A stretch of DNA of 64,000 nucleotides from JAJKIV01 sp036274195. Its GTDB lineage: Bacteria; Gemmatimonadota; Gemmatimonadetes; Gemmatimonadales; Gemmatimonadaceae. The number at the start of each line of letters is the position of its first letter. Within the stretch, counting starts at the first letter, position 1. The DNA lies in assembly GCA_036274195.1 (NCBI GenBank), contig DASUGD010000357.1:1-64000 (forward strand). Direction: 5' to 3'. A program made the position numbers and the translations under genes. Below, one piece after another: positions 36,159 to 44,360 of this stretch. The notes under the pieces were generated by a model. The model worked only from the letters and a program-made list of their open reading frames with translations. It was not told the DNA's origin and searched no databases.

Positions 36159-36933
36159 CGACGGGATCCGGCGCGACGAGCGACTCGTTAGGCTCCATGT
36201 CGAGCGTGGTGATCGCCCCCGTCTCCCCGCTCACGTCGCCCATCATGGCCTCGATCGGGATATCGACGATGACCTCCGGCGGGGCGTCGAAGTCGAACGA
36301 GAGCTGACGGATTCGCATGAAGCTGCGCCGATGATGCGCGGTGATCCCGGCGGTGGCGAGCCCCGCGATGTGGTCCTGCGTGGCATAGCCGACGTTGTGG
36401 TCCCACCGATACGCAGGGTGGCGTCGCGCGAGGCTGTGCATCAGGCGGTCGCGCGTGACCTTGGCGATGATCGATGCGCAGGCGATCGAGAAGCAGCGCG
36501 CGTCGCCGTGGACCACCGCCGTGTGCGAGACCTTGAGCGAGCGAATGGCCTTGCCGTCGATGAGCACGTGGTCGGGCGTCACCGCCAGGCGCGACAGGGC
36601 GCGCCGCATGGCGAGCGTGCTCGCGTGATAGATGTTGAGGCGGTCGATCTCTCGAACGGAGGCGGCGCCGACGCCGACGGCGAGCGCCCTCTCCAGTATG
36701 AGCTTCGCCAGCTTGGAGCGCTGGGCGGCGGTCAGCGCCTTCGAGTCATCCACGCCGCGAATGGCGCGAGCATTGGGAGGCATGATGATCGCGCAAGCGA
36801 CGACGGGGCCCGCGAGGGGGCCCCGTCCGACTTCATCGACTCCGGCGATGAGCGGCCCGCGTTCCTTGCGCAGGTCCCGCTCGATGACACTCCAGCGTCG
36901 TGGCGATCCCGCTCGCCGCCGACGTCCGGGCAT
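36151..36933 (-). CDS. rnhB: Ribonuclease HII
   Basis: 260 residues. It removes RNA from RNA-DNA hybrids and single embedded ribonucleotides. Catalytic motif GVDEVGRGPLAG with Asp/Glu is near 31-42; the other acidic residues lie in VLIDGKAI and in ASIIAKVTRDRLM. Conserved YRWDHNVGYAT follows. About 35 extra C-terminal residues are unconserved. It starts 4 bp after the rplS stop, as in the classical rplS-rnhB arrangement. Confidence 0.95.
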   Translation of the reverse strand: MPGRRRRAGSPRRWSVIERDLRKERGPLIAGVDEVGRGPLAGPVVACAIIMPPNARAIRGVDDSKALTAAQRSKLAKLILERALAVGVGAASVREIDRLNIYHASTLAMRRALSRLAVTPDHVLIDGKAIRSLKVSHTAVVHGDARCFSIACASIIAKVTRDRLMHSLARRHPAYRWDHNVGYATQDHIAGLATAGITAHHRRSFMRIRQLSFDFDAPPEVIVDIPIEAMMGDVSGETGAITTLDMEPNESLVAPDPVGG

Positions 36934-36936
36934 CGG

Positions 36937-37320
36937 TCAACTCTCCGAGGTCGCCGCCTCGGTGGTCGGAACGGCGACGCGGACCTTCTTCTCCCGGATG
37001 CGCGTCGCCTTGCCGGTGAGATGGCGCAGATAATACAGCTTCGCGCGGCGAACCCGGCCACGACGCACGACGATGATCTCCGCGAGCATGGGGCTGTGGA
37101 CGGGGAAGATGCGCTCCACGCCAACGCCGTTGGAGATCTTCCGCACCGTGAAGGTCTCGCTGACACCGCTGCCGCGGCGCGCGATGCAGACGCCCTCGAA
37201 CGCCTGGAGCCGCTCCTTGTCGCCTTCCTTCACCCGGACGTTGACACGCAGCGTATCACCTGCCCGGAACGGGGGGACGGAACGGAGCCACTCTTTTTGG
37301 GTCTCGATGAACGGATGCAT
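36937..37320 (-). CDS. rplS: 50S ribosomal protein L19
   Basis: 127 residues, typical length. PPFRAGDTLRVNVRVKEGDKERLQAFEGV, RRGSGVSETFTVRKISNGVGVERIFP and YYLRHLTGKATRIREKK are diagnostic. It sits at the 30S-50S bridge. It is separated from trmD by two unrelated genes, which is unusual (see PP-loop and CHRD entries). Confidence 0.98.
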   Translation of the reverse strand: MHPFIETQKEWLRSVPPFRAGDTLRVNVRVKEGDKERLQAFEGVCIARRGSGVSETFTVRKISNGVGVERIFPVHSPMLAEIIVVRRGRVRRAKLYYLRHLTGKATRIREKKVRVAVPTTEAATSES

Positions 37321-37420
37321 ATGAACGCTCTGGGCTGAAAGGTCTTGCCCGATAAAGGTTTCGCTTGGCAGACCCGCAACTTAAACCCACAGCCCGAAAG
37401 CGGGAAGAGGGAGACGCGAC

Positions 37421-37480
37421 GGGAACGGGGAACCGGGAACCGAGGTTCCACGGAGCTTCTGTTCCCGGTTCCCTGTTCCC
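37421..37480. repeat. Palindromic GGGAAC-iteration element at the CHRD gene stop codon
   Basis: 60-bp inverted repeat: GGGAAC units on the left, GTTCCC units on the right, loop near 37446-37459 ending in AGCTTC. Its last base is the third base of the TAG stop codon of the minus-strand CHRD gene. It lies between that gene and rplS. Same family as the elements at 803-878 and 63472-63574. Confidence 0.8.
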
Positions 37481-37974
37481 TATTGAATTGTCCCCGTCAG
37501 CGCCCCCTCAGGCTCCCTAGTCGTTCGGAGCGATACGTAAAAAGCGCCCGGATTCGCCCGAAGCTCATCAAGGAGCGGCTTCCCGACGGGATCGTTAAGG
37601 ACACCGGTGCCCCGCACCTGGATGTACTTGTCCTTGAGCGACGCTCCGGTGAACAGCGTGACAACCGGCGGTCCATTGCGGCCAACGCGGTAGACGTGTG
37701 CGGCCGTAAAATCGTCGCCGCCCGGGTTGTACACGTTGAGGTGATACTCGAGCGTGCTGTCCCGACGAAGCTTGAGCTCGACTCGGCCCCGAGCAAAGCT
37801 CCGCGCGCCGCCACTCTTCTTGTCGCTCGAAGGCGCCGTCAGCCCCGTCGAGAACACCCGCCGCAGCGCCACCTCGCCTGTCGACACCGTGGGTGCCGGG
37901 ACGTTGGGCACGTTGCCGGTGGCCGCATCGAGGCAACCGGCAAGTGGGATCAGGAGAGCGAGAGCGACGCGCAT
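37480..37974 (-). CDS. CHRD-domain lipoprotein
   Basis: 164 residues. Signal with lipobox LAGC (Cys near 14) marks a lipoprotein. The mature part is one CHRD-type beta domain: GRVELKLRRDSTLEYHLNVYNPGGDDFTAAHVY (with LEYHLNV), VVTLFTG and PGAFYVSLRTTREPEGALTGTIQ. CHRD domains occur in chordin and bacterial surface proteins; binding partner unknown. Placed between trmD-side genes and rplS, with the palindromic element at its stop. Confidence 0.82.
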   Translation of the reverse strand: MRVALALLIPLAGCLDAATGNVPNVPAPTVSTGEVALRRVFSTGLTAPSSDKKSGGARSFARGRVELKLRRDSTLEYHLNVYNPGGDDFTAAHVYRVGRNGPPVVTLFTGASLKDKYIQVRGTGVLNDPVGKPLLDELRANPGAFYVSLRTTREPEGALTGTIQ

Positions 37975-38062
37975 TCAGTCGAAAAACGGGTGGCGTTGGC
38001 GTTCGGTTTCGGGACAGCAGCCAACTTGCTAGGCACGTGCCATTCCATCACGAGATCGCTCG

Positions 38063-38755
38063 CTACGAACTTGCGACTTCCGCGCCGCCAGGCAAGAGGT
38101 CGCAAAAGAAGAATCCCTCGCGCTCGACCACAATACCACGTTGAGTCACGATCGGCCGGCAGAACATCGGCCCATCGTATACGAACGTGTGAAATTCCCC
38201 ACGTTCACCGCACGGATCAGCGGATTCCGGAAGCCCGCGGAGAAGCGCCGCATCGAATTCAGCGCCGCAGTGCGACACATCGATCTGACGCGGATCGACA
38301 CACACCACCACCGCTCGGAATCCGCCCGACACGAACCGTTGCGCGAGGTCCACGGTCGGCTGGCCCCAGAGCGGGAAGATGGGACGAAGCCCGGTCCCTG
38401 CCACGAGCCGCTCTCGATACGCGCGGACGTCGGCGAGGAACAGATCACCGAACGCAATCGCCTCGACGCCCTGGCCGCGAACCATCGCAAGAGCGTCCAC
38501 CATCGCTCGCTCGTACTGCCCGTTGGTGGCCGACGGTGGAATACGAACGCTCCACAGTGGAATCTCGAGCGCCGCGGCCTGCGCGGCGAGGAGTGACGTT
38601 CGCACGCCGTGCATGCTCACCCGATCGTAGCCGTCGGTGACGGTGGTGAGGAGTCCGCGCACGTCGACCGCCGGGTCCATGAGCAGCTGGTGCAGCGCGA
38701 GCGCGCTGTCCTTGCCACCGCTCCAACTGAGCACCGTAGGCACCGACGCGGTCAT
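38063..38755 (-). CDS. PP-loop ATPase of the diphthine-ammonia-ligase/DUF71 group
   Basis: 230 residues from ATG 38755, which overlaps the trmD stop (ATGA). PP-loop motif LSWSGGKDSALAL is at 8-20 and EAIAFGDLFLADVRAYRE follows. GEFHTFVYDGPMF near 200 is the second hallmark of the Dph6/DUF71 family. Bacteria have no diphthamide, so the family's substrate in this organism is not settled; it could adenylate another carboxylate or act in tRNA/cofactor amidation. Translational coupling to trmD suggests a tRNA-related role (inference). Confidence 0.85.
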   Translation of the reverse strand: MTASVPTVLSWSGGKDSALALHQLLMDPAVDVRGLLTTVTDGYDRVSMHGVRTSLLAAQAAALEIPLWSVRIPPSATNGQYERAMVDALAMVRGQGVEAIAFGDLFLADVRAYRERLVAGTGLRPIFPLWGQPTVDLAQRFVSGGFRAVVVCVDPRQIDVSHCGAEFDAALLRGLPESADPCGERGEFHTFVYDGPMFCRPIVTQRGIVVEREGFFFCDLLPGGAEVASS

Positions 38756-39435
38756 GATTCGCTGGGGTCCAACGCGACGTCGGCGTTGCGCGCCCGCGTG
38801 AGCCGGACGCCTTCTTCCACCCGCCACGCCGCAATGCGCTTGTGGTCCCCGGAAAGCAGGACCTCGGGCACGTCGTGCCCGCGAAAACTCGGCGGCCGCG
38901 TGTAACTCGGAGCGCTCAAACCGCGATCGTCGTAGAACGAGTCGCCGCGTGCGCTATCCAGGTCGGACATTGCGCCGGGCAGCAGCCGCACCGTTGCATC
39001 GACGATGGCCAACGCTGCCGGCTCGCCTCCGCTCAGGACGAAGTCGCCGAGCGAGATCTCCTCGGTGGCGAGAAAGTCCGCGACGCGCTGATCGATGTCC
39101 TTGTAATGCCCGCAGAGCAACGTCAGCGTTTCGCTCGCCGCGAATCGAACTGCATCGGCATGCGAGAATCGGCGACCACGCGGCGACAGCAGCACGATCG
39201 GTCCTGCGACTTGAAGCGACTCCACGGCCTCGAAAAATGGTTCCGGCTTCATAACCATTCCGGCCCCGCCCCCGTACGGGTAGTCGTCCACCGTCCGATG
39301 GCGGTCATGCGTGAAATCACGCAGGTCCAGAACGTTGTAGGTCACCGCCCCGGACGCCGCCGCGCGCGCCGGAATGCTCAGCGCGAGTGGAGCGGCGAAG
39401 AAGTCCGGAAAGATGGTGACAATGTCGATTCTCAC
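38752..39435 (-). CDS. trmD: tRNA (guanine-N1-)-methyltransferase
   Basis: 227 residues; methylates G37 of tRNAs with CCN/CUN/CGG codons to prevent frameshifting. Start GTG overlaps the rimM stop by 4 bp. Conserved MRIDIVTIFPDFF, YPYGGGAGMVMKPEP, LCGHYKDIDQRVADFL, ISLGDFVLSGGEPAAL and ESFYDD-like DSFYDD. The knotted SPOUT fold is intact. Part of the ffh-rpsP-rimM-trmD block. Confidence 0.97.
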   Translation of the reverse strand: MRIDIVTIFPDFFAAPLALSIPARAAASGAVTYNVLDLRDFTHDRHRTVDDYPYGGGAGMVMKPEPFFEAVESLQVAGPIVLLSPRGRRFSHADAVRFAASETLTLLCGHYKDIDQRVADFLATEEISLGDFVLSGGEPAALAIVDATVRLLPGAMSDLDSARGDSFYDDRGLSAPSYTRPPSFRGHDVPEVLLSGDHKRIAAWRVEEGVRLTRARNADVALDPSES

Positions 39436-39968
39436 TCGATCAGCCCCTCAGGCGGGTCGATGACGAGCCGGCGCTCGGCGAGGTCGACACGAGTCACCAC
39501 CTCCGGCCGGAACGGAATCAGCACGCTGCCCTTCGGCCGCCTAACGTCGAGCATGATGCCCTGCGGCAGCTCGTAGACATCGGTCACGTCGCCGACGAGC
39601 TCCTGCGAGCCGGCGCGCACAACGGACAGGCCGAGCAGATCGTGCAGATAGACCTCGTGCTCCGCCGCCGGGGGGAGCTCGCTCTTCGGCGCCAGCACAT
39701 ACCGCTCCCGCCAACGTTCTGCCTCGTTGCGGTCGGCAATGCCATCGAAGGCGACGATCCACCCGCCGCCCTTGAACGGCCGACTCTCCTCGACGACCAG
39801 CGTGCGGCCGTCGGGAGCGGGATCTCCGGCGACGGTACCGGCAAAAACACGACGGCCGGGCGCGAAGACCGCGTCCGGCACGTCGGTGAGCGGCTCGATC
39901 ACGAGCTCGCCGTGGATGCCGTGTGCCCTGCGGACGCGCCCGACGAGCGTCAGATCGGGCGCCGCCAC
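39432..39968 (-). CDS. rimM: 16S rRNA processing protein RimM
   Basis: 178 residues from GTG 39968, one base after the rpsP stop; an upstream extension in the same frame is only the rpsP shadow. TLVGRVRRAHGIHGELVIEPLTD at the N-terminus is the RimM signature; the second (PRC-barrel) domain has EVYLHDLLGLSV and IPFRPEVVTRVDLAERRLVID. It binds S19 and helps mature the 30S head. Confidence 0.94.
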   Translation of the reverse strand: MAAPDLTLVGRVRRAHGIHGELVIEPLTDVPDAVFAPGRRVFAGTVAGDPAPDGRTLVVEESRPFKGGGWIVAFDGIADRNEAERWRERYVLAPKSELPPAAEHEVYLHDLLGLSVVRAGSQELVGDVTDVYELPQGIMLDVRRPKGSVLIPFRPEVVTRVDLAERRLVIDPPEGLIE

Positions 39969-39969
39969 G

Positions 39970-40311
39970 TCACTCGCTCGGTTCGGTCGACGCGGCCTGC
40001 TCGCTCGCCTCGCGCACGGGGACCGCCGACGAATTGAGCTTGCGCGCGAGCCGAGCCTCGTGTCGTGCCTTGAGCACGCCTGCCTTGCGCAGGAGTGAAC
40101 GGACGGTGTCGCTCGGAAGCGCGCCGACATCGAGCCAGTAGTTCGCTCGCTCGGTGTTCAGCTGAACGGCCTTGTCCCCCTGCCGCGGAAAGTACTGGCC
40201 GATGTTCTCGATGAACCGGCCATCGCGCGGGCTCGTCGAATCAGCCACGACGATGCGGAACGACGGGGCATTCTTGCGGCCGGTGCGGCGGAGGCGAATT
40301 CGAACTGCCAT
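39970..40311 (-). CDS. rpsP: 30S ribosomal protein S16
   Basis: 113 residues, longer than the usual 80-90 because of an Ala/Glu-rich C-terminal tail after residue 88. MAVRIRLRRTGRKNAPSFRI, DGRFIENIGQYFP and ERANYWLDVGALPSDTV are characteristic. It follows ffh by 100 bp and runs into rimM. Confidence 0.97.
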   Translation of the reverse strand: MAVRIRLRRTGRKNAPSFRIVVADSTSPRDGRFIENIGQYFPRQGDKAVQLNTERANYWLDVGALPSDTVRSLLRKAGVLKARHEARLARKLNSSAVPVREASEQAASTEPSE

Positions 40312-40410
40312 GGTACGTTCTCCTGTCAGGCGTGCGGTGAAACCGTGGGCTCATCGCGACTCCGGCGTTTCCGGAGCGCACCCACGAGGTGCGAACAGCG
40401 AACTGACTAA

Positions 40411-41742
40411 CTAGCGCATCCCCATCATGCCGGGCGGGAACCCCATCCGCCCGCCTGACGAGGCCTTCTTCATCATCTTCTGCATGTCCCTGAACTGCTC
40501 GAGCAGCCGGTTGACCTCGTTGGTCGGCCGGCCGGACCCCTTCGCGATCCGCGAACGCCGAGACCCGTTGATGATCGTGGGGTTCTTGCGCTCCTCGGGC
40601 GTCATGGACAGCACGATCGCCTCCACGTGCTTCATCCGCTTCGGGTCGAGGTTCGCCTGCTTGAGCATCTTCGAGTTGACGCCCGGCAGCATTTTCAGGA
40701 TGCCCTCGATCGGGCCGAGCTTCTGCATCTGGCGCATGGCGACGAGCATGTCGTTCAGGTCCATGCCCTCCTTGCGCACCTTCTTTTCGAGCTTCTTCGC
40801 TTCGACTTCGTCGAACGCGGTCTGCGCCTTCTCGACGAGCGATACCACGTCGCCCATCTGCAGAATCCGGCCGGCCATGCGCTCGGGATGGAACTCCTCG
40901 AGCGCGTCGGTCTTTTCGCCGACGCCGATGTACTTGATCGGCTTTTTCGTCACGCCATAGATCGACAGCGCCGCCCCGCCGCGGGCATCGCCGTCGAGCT
41001 TCGTCAGGATGACCCCGGTGACGCCTAACGCCTGGTCGAACCCCTGCGCGATCCGAACGGCCTCCTGACCCGTCATGCCGTCGGCGACGAGCAGGATCTC
41101 ATCCGGGTGAACGGCCTCCTTCACCTTGACGAGCTCCCGCATCATCTCCTCATCGATCTGCAGGCGCCCCGCCGTGTCGATGATGACGACCCGGTCGCGT
41201 GCCCGCCGCGCCTGGTCGATGCCCTGTTTCGCGATCTTCACGACGTCCTTCGTCGTGCGATCCGCATACACCGGCACATCGAGCTGCTGGCCGAGCGTTT
41301 CGAGCTGGTCGATGGCCGCGGGACGGTACACGTCGCCGGCGATGAGCCGCGTCGGTCGCGACTCGAGCTTGAGCCGCCGAGCGAGCTTCGCCGCGGTCGT
41401 GGTTTTGCCGGAGCCCTGAAGCCCGACCATCATCACGACCGTGGGCGGCACGGAGCTCAGCTTGAGCCCCTCCCGCTGCTCGCCCAGCATGTTCGCGAGC
41501 TCGTCGTGCACGATCTTGACGAGCTGCTGTGCCGGCGAAACGGTGCGGAGCGCCGAGACGCCGACGGACTTCTTCTCGACGCGCTCGAGGAACTCGCGCG
41601 TCAATTGAAAGTTTACGTCGGCTTCGAGCAGGACCCGCCGGACTTCGCGGAGGCCTTCCTTGATGTCCGCATCGGTGAGCACGCCGCGGCCGCGAAGGCG
41701 CGCGAACGTCGCTTCCAGTTTCTCTGACAGCTCATCGAACAT
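40411..41742 (-). CDS. ffh: Signal recognition particle GTPase Ffh
   Basis: 443 residues from ATG 41742 (MFDELSEKLEATFARLRG), as in the family. N helical domain, then G domain with GLQGSGKTTTAAKLA, DVYRPAAIDQL, DTAGRLQID and TKLDGDARGGAAL, then the Met-rich M domain that binds SRP RNA and signal peptides (NGSRRSRIAKGSG, MKKASSGGRMGFPPGMMG). No SRP RNA gene was recognised nearby. It leads the translation operon. Confidence 0.98.
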   Translation of the reverse strand: MFDELSEKLEATFARLRGRGVLTDADIKEGLREVRRVLLEADVNFQLTREFLERVEKKSVGVSALRTVSPAQQLVKIVHDELANMLGEQREGLKLSSVPPTVVMMVGLQGSGKTTTAAKLARRLKLESRPTRLIAGDVYRPAAIDQLETLGQQLDVPVYADRTTKDVVKIAKQGIDQARRARDRVVIIDTAGRLQIDEEMMRELVKVKEAVHPDEILLVADGMTGQEAVRIAQGFDQALGVTGVILTKLDGDARGGAALSIYGVTKKPIKYIGVGEKTDALEEFHPERMAGRILQMGDVVSLVEKAQTAFDEVEAKKLEKKVRKEGMDLNDMLVAMRQMQKLGPIEGILKMLPGVNSKMLKQANLDPKRMKHVEAIVLSMTPEERKNPTIINGSRRSRIAKGSGRPTNEVNRLLEQFRDMQKMMKKASSGGRMGFPPGMMGMR

Positions 41743-41852
41743 AGCCCGTAAAAGTAGACAGCAGAGCGGGTTGAGGCAACCCAAACGCTGTCGCTCCGTT
41801 TCTTTCCTATTACCTTACACGTCCCTCATCCACCCTGCCGCGACGTCTCAGC

Positions 41853-44306
41853 ATGGCACGCAACCAACGCAAAGAAGAGATCCTCAAGTCCGAGCTGCCG
41901 CCCGCGCTTCCGCTGATGGCTCTGCGCTCGACGATCGTCTATCCGCTTGGCACGATCGCCGTCCAGATGGGCGCGCCGGAGAACCTCGCGTTGCTGCGTG
42001 CGAACGAGGAGCCCGGGCTCATCGTCGCCCTCGTGGTGGCCAGCGGAGACCACGACGAGCCCGTGGAGCCCGGCAAGTTCGTGGGCCGAGTAGGAGTCGC
42101 GGCGCGGGTACACGAGCGCATCAACCTCCCGGGCGACACGGTCCAGATCACGCTGCAGGGGCTTCGCCGGATCACGGTCGAGGCCATCGAGCAAACGCAG
42201 CCCTACGCGATCGCCGCGATCAAGGCGGCCCGCGAGACGCCCGCGGAGCCAGCGGAGCTCGAGGACCTCGTGGCGCGCGTGGTGTCGGCGGCCGAGACGC
42301 TCGCCGATCTCGTCGACCGCATCCCCGACGAGGTGCCGCAGATCCTCAAGATGAACGTGTCCGACCCGGGTCGGTTCGCCGACCTCGCGGCCACGAACAT
42401 GAACTTCCGGATCTCCGACAAGGACGAGGTGCTGCAGCGCCTCGACGTCGGTCAACGCATTCGTTTCATCCTGTCCCGGCTCGAGCGTGAGGTCGCACGG
42501 GCGCGCGTGATGGAGGATGTGAAGCGCCAGACCGAGATCAAGATCGAGCAGCACCAGCGCGAGTTCTACCTGCGGCAGCAGCTGCGTGCGATTCAGGCGG
42601 AGTTGGGCGAGGCGGACCCGGGCGAGAAGGAGGCGCTCGAGACGCTCAAGAAAATCGATGAGGCGAAGCTGCCGGAGAAAGTCGGCCAGGAAGCGCGGCG
42701 GGAGACCGAGCGACTGCGCATGCTGTCGCCGGCGTCGAGCGAGTACCAGGTGATCCGCACCTACCTGGACTGGATCCTGTCGCTGCCGTGGCACAAGCGT
42801 TCGGGCGATGAGGAGATCGCGCTCAAGAAGGTGGAGGAAGCGCTCGACACGCGGCATTACGGCCTCATCGAGGCGAAGGAGCGCATCATCGAGTTCCTCG
42901 CCGTTCGCAAGCTCCGTGGCGGCGATCCGCACGGGCCGATCCTCTGCTTCGTCGGGCCGCCGGGCACGGGCAAGACATCGTTAGGCGAGGCCATCGCGAA
43001 GGCCATTGGCCGCGAGTTCTACCGCATCTCGGTGGGCGGCGTACGCGATGAAGCCGAGATTCGCGGGCACCGGCGCACGTACGTTGGCGCGCTCCCGGGC
43101 CTGCTGATCCAGGCGCTTCGCCGCGTCGGCGTGAAGGACCCGGTCCTCATGATCGACGAGATCGACAAGATGTCGGCGGGAGGTCCCTCGGGTGACCCGA
43201 CGGCCGCCATGCTCGAGGTCCTCGACCCGTCGCAGAACGACGAGTTCGTCGACCACTACCTCAACCTGCCGTTCGATCTGTCGTCCAGCCTGTTCATCTG
43301 CACCGCGAACAACCTGTTCGACATCCCGGCGCCGCTCCGCGACCGCATGGAGGTCATCAGGATCGCCGGCTACACGGTCGAGGAGAAGGTGGAAATCGCG
43401 TGGCGCTACCTCATGCCACGCCTGCTCGAGGAGCACGGCATCAGCGACAAGGACATCCAGTTCACCGACGAAGTGCTTGGCTTCGTCTCCAGCCGGTACT
43501 CGCGTGAGGCAGGCCTCCGCAACTTCGAGCGGAACCTCGCGACGATCATGCGCAAGCGTGCGCGCCGAAAAGCGGAGGGCGAAGAGGGCGCCTGGATCAT
43601 CGACAACGCGCGGGTCGAGGAGATCCTCGGCGCACCGCGTTACGCGATCGAGGAAGCCGAGAAGGAGCCGGAGATCGGTGTCGTGACGGGCCTCGCGTGG
43701 ACGTCCACCGGCGGTGACCTCATGCTCATCGAAGCACTGCGCATGCCGGGCAGTGGACGCCTAACGGTGACTGGCCAGCTCGGCGACGTCATGCGAGAGT
43801 CGGTCGACGCGGCGCTGTCGTTCGTGCGCTCGCGCGCGAAGATGCTCGAGATCCCCGAAAGCGAGTTCCGCGACAGCGACCTGCACATTCACTTCCCCGC
43901 GGGTGCGATCCCCAAGGACGGGCCGAGCGCGGGCATCGCCGTGACCCTCGCGATCGCGAGTGTCCTGAGCCGCCGACCGGTCCGGCGCGACGTCGCCATG
44001 ACCGGCGAGGTCACGCTGCGCGGCAAGGTCCTCGACATTGGCGGGGTCAAGGAGAAGACGCTCGCCGCCTACCGCGCCGGCTTGCGCGAAGTGATCATGC
44101 CGAAGGGCAACGAGAAGGACCTCCGCGACGTGCCGACGGAAGTGCGCCAGAACATGGCCTTCACGTTCGTCGCGACGATGGACGAGGTGCTGCGTCTCGC
44201 GCTGCTTCCCGCCCCCGAGCCGTCGCTGGCGGATCAGGTCGCAGCCGAGGCCTCACCGACGTCGGACCGGCCGGCCGCCGAGGCGGAGGCTGTTCCGGCC
44301 GACTAG
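41853..44306 (+). CDS. lon: ATP-dependent protease Lon
   Basis: 817 residues. N-terminal LON substrate domain from LPLMALRSTIVYP; coiled region; AAA+ module with Walker A GPPGTGKTSL near 368 and Walker B VLMIDEIDKM; protease domain with catalytic Ser in PKDGPSAG near 692 and Lys in DIGGVKEKTLAA about 43 residues later. Cytoplasmic hexameric protease degrading misfolded and regulatory proteins. No CIRCE or other heat-shock element is visible in its 110-bp upstream region. Confidence 0.98.
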   Translation: MARNQRKEEILKSELPPALPLMALRSTIVYPLGTIAVQMGAPENLALLRANEEPGLIVALVVASGDHDEPVEPGKFVGRVGVAARVHERINLPGDTVQITLQGLRRITVEAIEQTQPYAIAAIKAARETPAEPAELEDLVARVVSAAETLADLVDRIPDEVPQILKMNVSDPGRFADLAATNMNFRISDKDEVLQRLDVGQRIRFILSRLEREVARARVMEDVKRQTEIKIEQHQREFYLRQQLRAIQAELGEADPGEKEALETLKKIDEAKLPEKVGQEARRETERLRMLSPASSEYQVIRTYLDWILSLPWHKRSGDEEIALKKVEEALDTRHYGLIEAKERIIEFLAVRKLRGGDPHGPILCFVGPPGTGKTSLGEAIAKAIGREFYRISVGGVRDEAEIRGHRRTYVGALPGLLIQALRRVGVKDPVLMIDEIDKMSAGGPSGDPTAAMLEVLDPSQNDEFVDHYLNLPFDLSSSLFICTANNLFDIPAPLRDRMEVIRIAGYTVEEKVEIAWRYLMPRLLEEHGISDKDIQFTDEVLGFVSSRYSREAGLRNFERNLATIMRKRARRKAEGEEGAWIIDNARVEEILGAPRYAIEEAEKEPEIGVVTGLAWTSTGGDLMLIEALRMPGSGRLTVTGQLGDVMRESVDAALSFVRSRAKMLEIPESEFRDSDLHIHFPAGAIPKDGPSAGIAVTLAIASVLSRRPVRRDVAMTGEVTLRGKVLDIGGVKEKTLAAYRAGLREVIMPKGNEKDLRDVPTEVRQNMAFTFVATMDEVLRLALLPAPEPSLADQVAAEASPTSDRPAAEAEAVPAD

Positions 44307-44330
44307 CCGGTCCCTCGCTGCGCTCGGGCT

Positions 44331-44360
44331 GACGCGGCCGGCCCTTTGGCCGCCCGCGTC
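44331..44360. terminator. Hairpin between convergent lon and lipoprotein gene
   Basis: GACGCGG and CCGCGTC are the outer 7-bp arms around further GGCC/GGCC pairing and a CTTT loop. There is no T-run, but the position 25 bp after lon and overlapping the converging stop suggests a bidirectional terminator. Confidence 0.5.

Noticed and set aside
41743..41852. Heat-shock element upstream of lon
   Set aside because: No CIRCE (TTAGCACTC-N9-GAGTGCTAA) or other clear heat-shock motif was found in the ffh-lon spacer.
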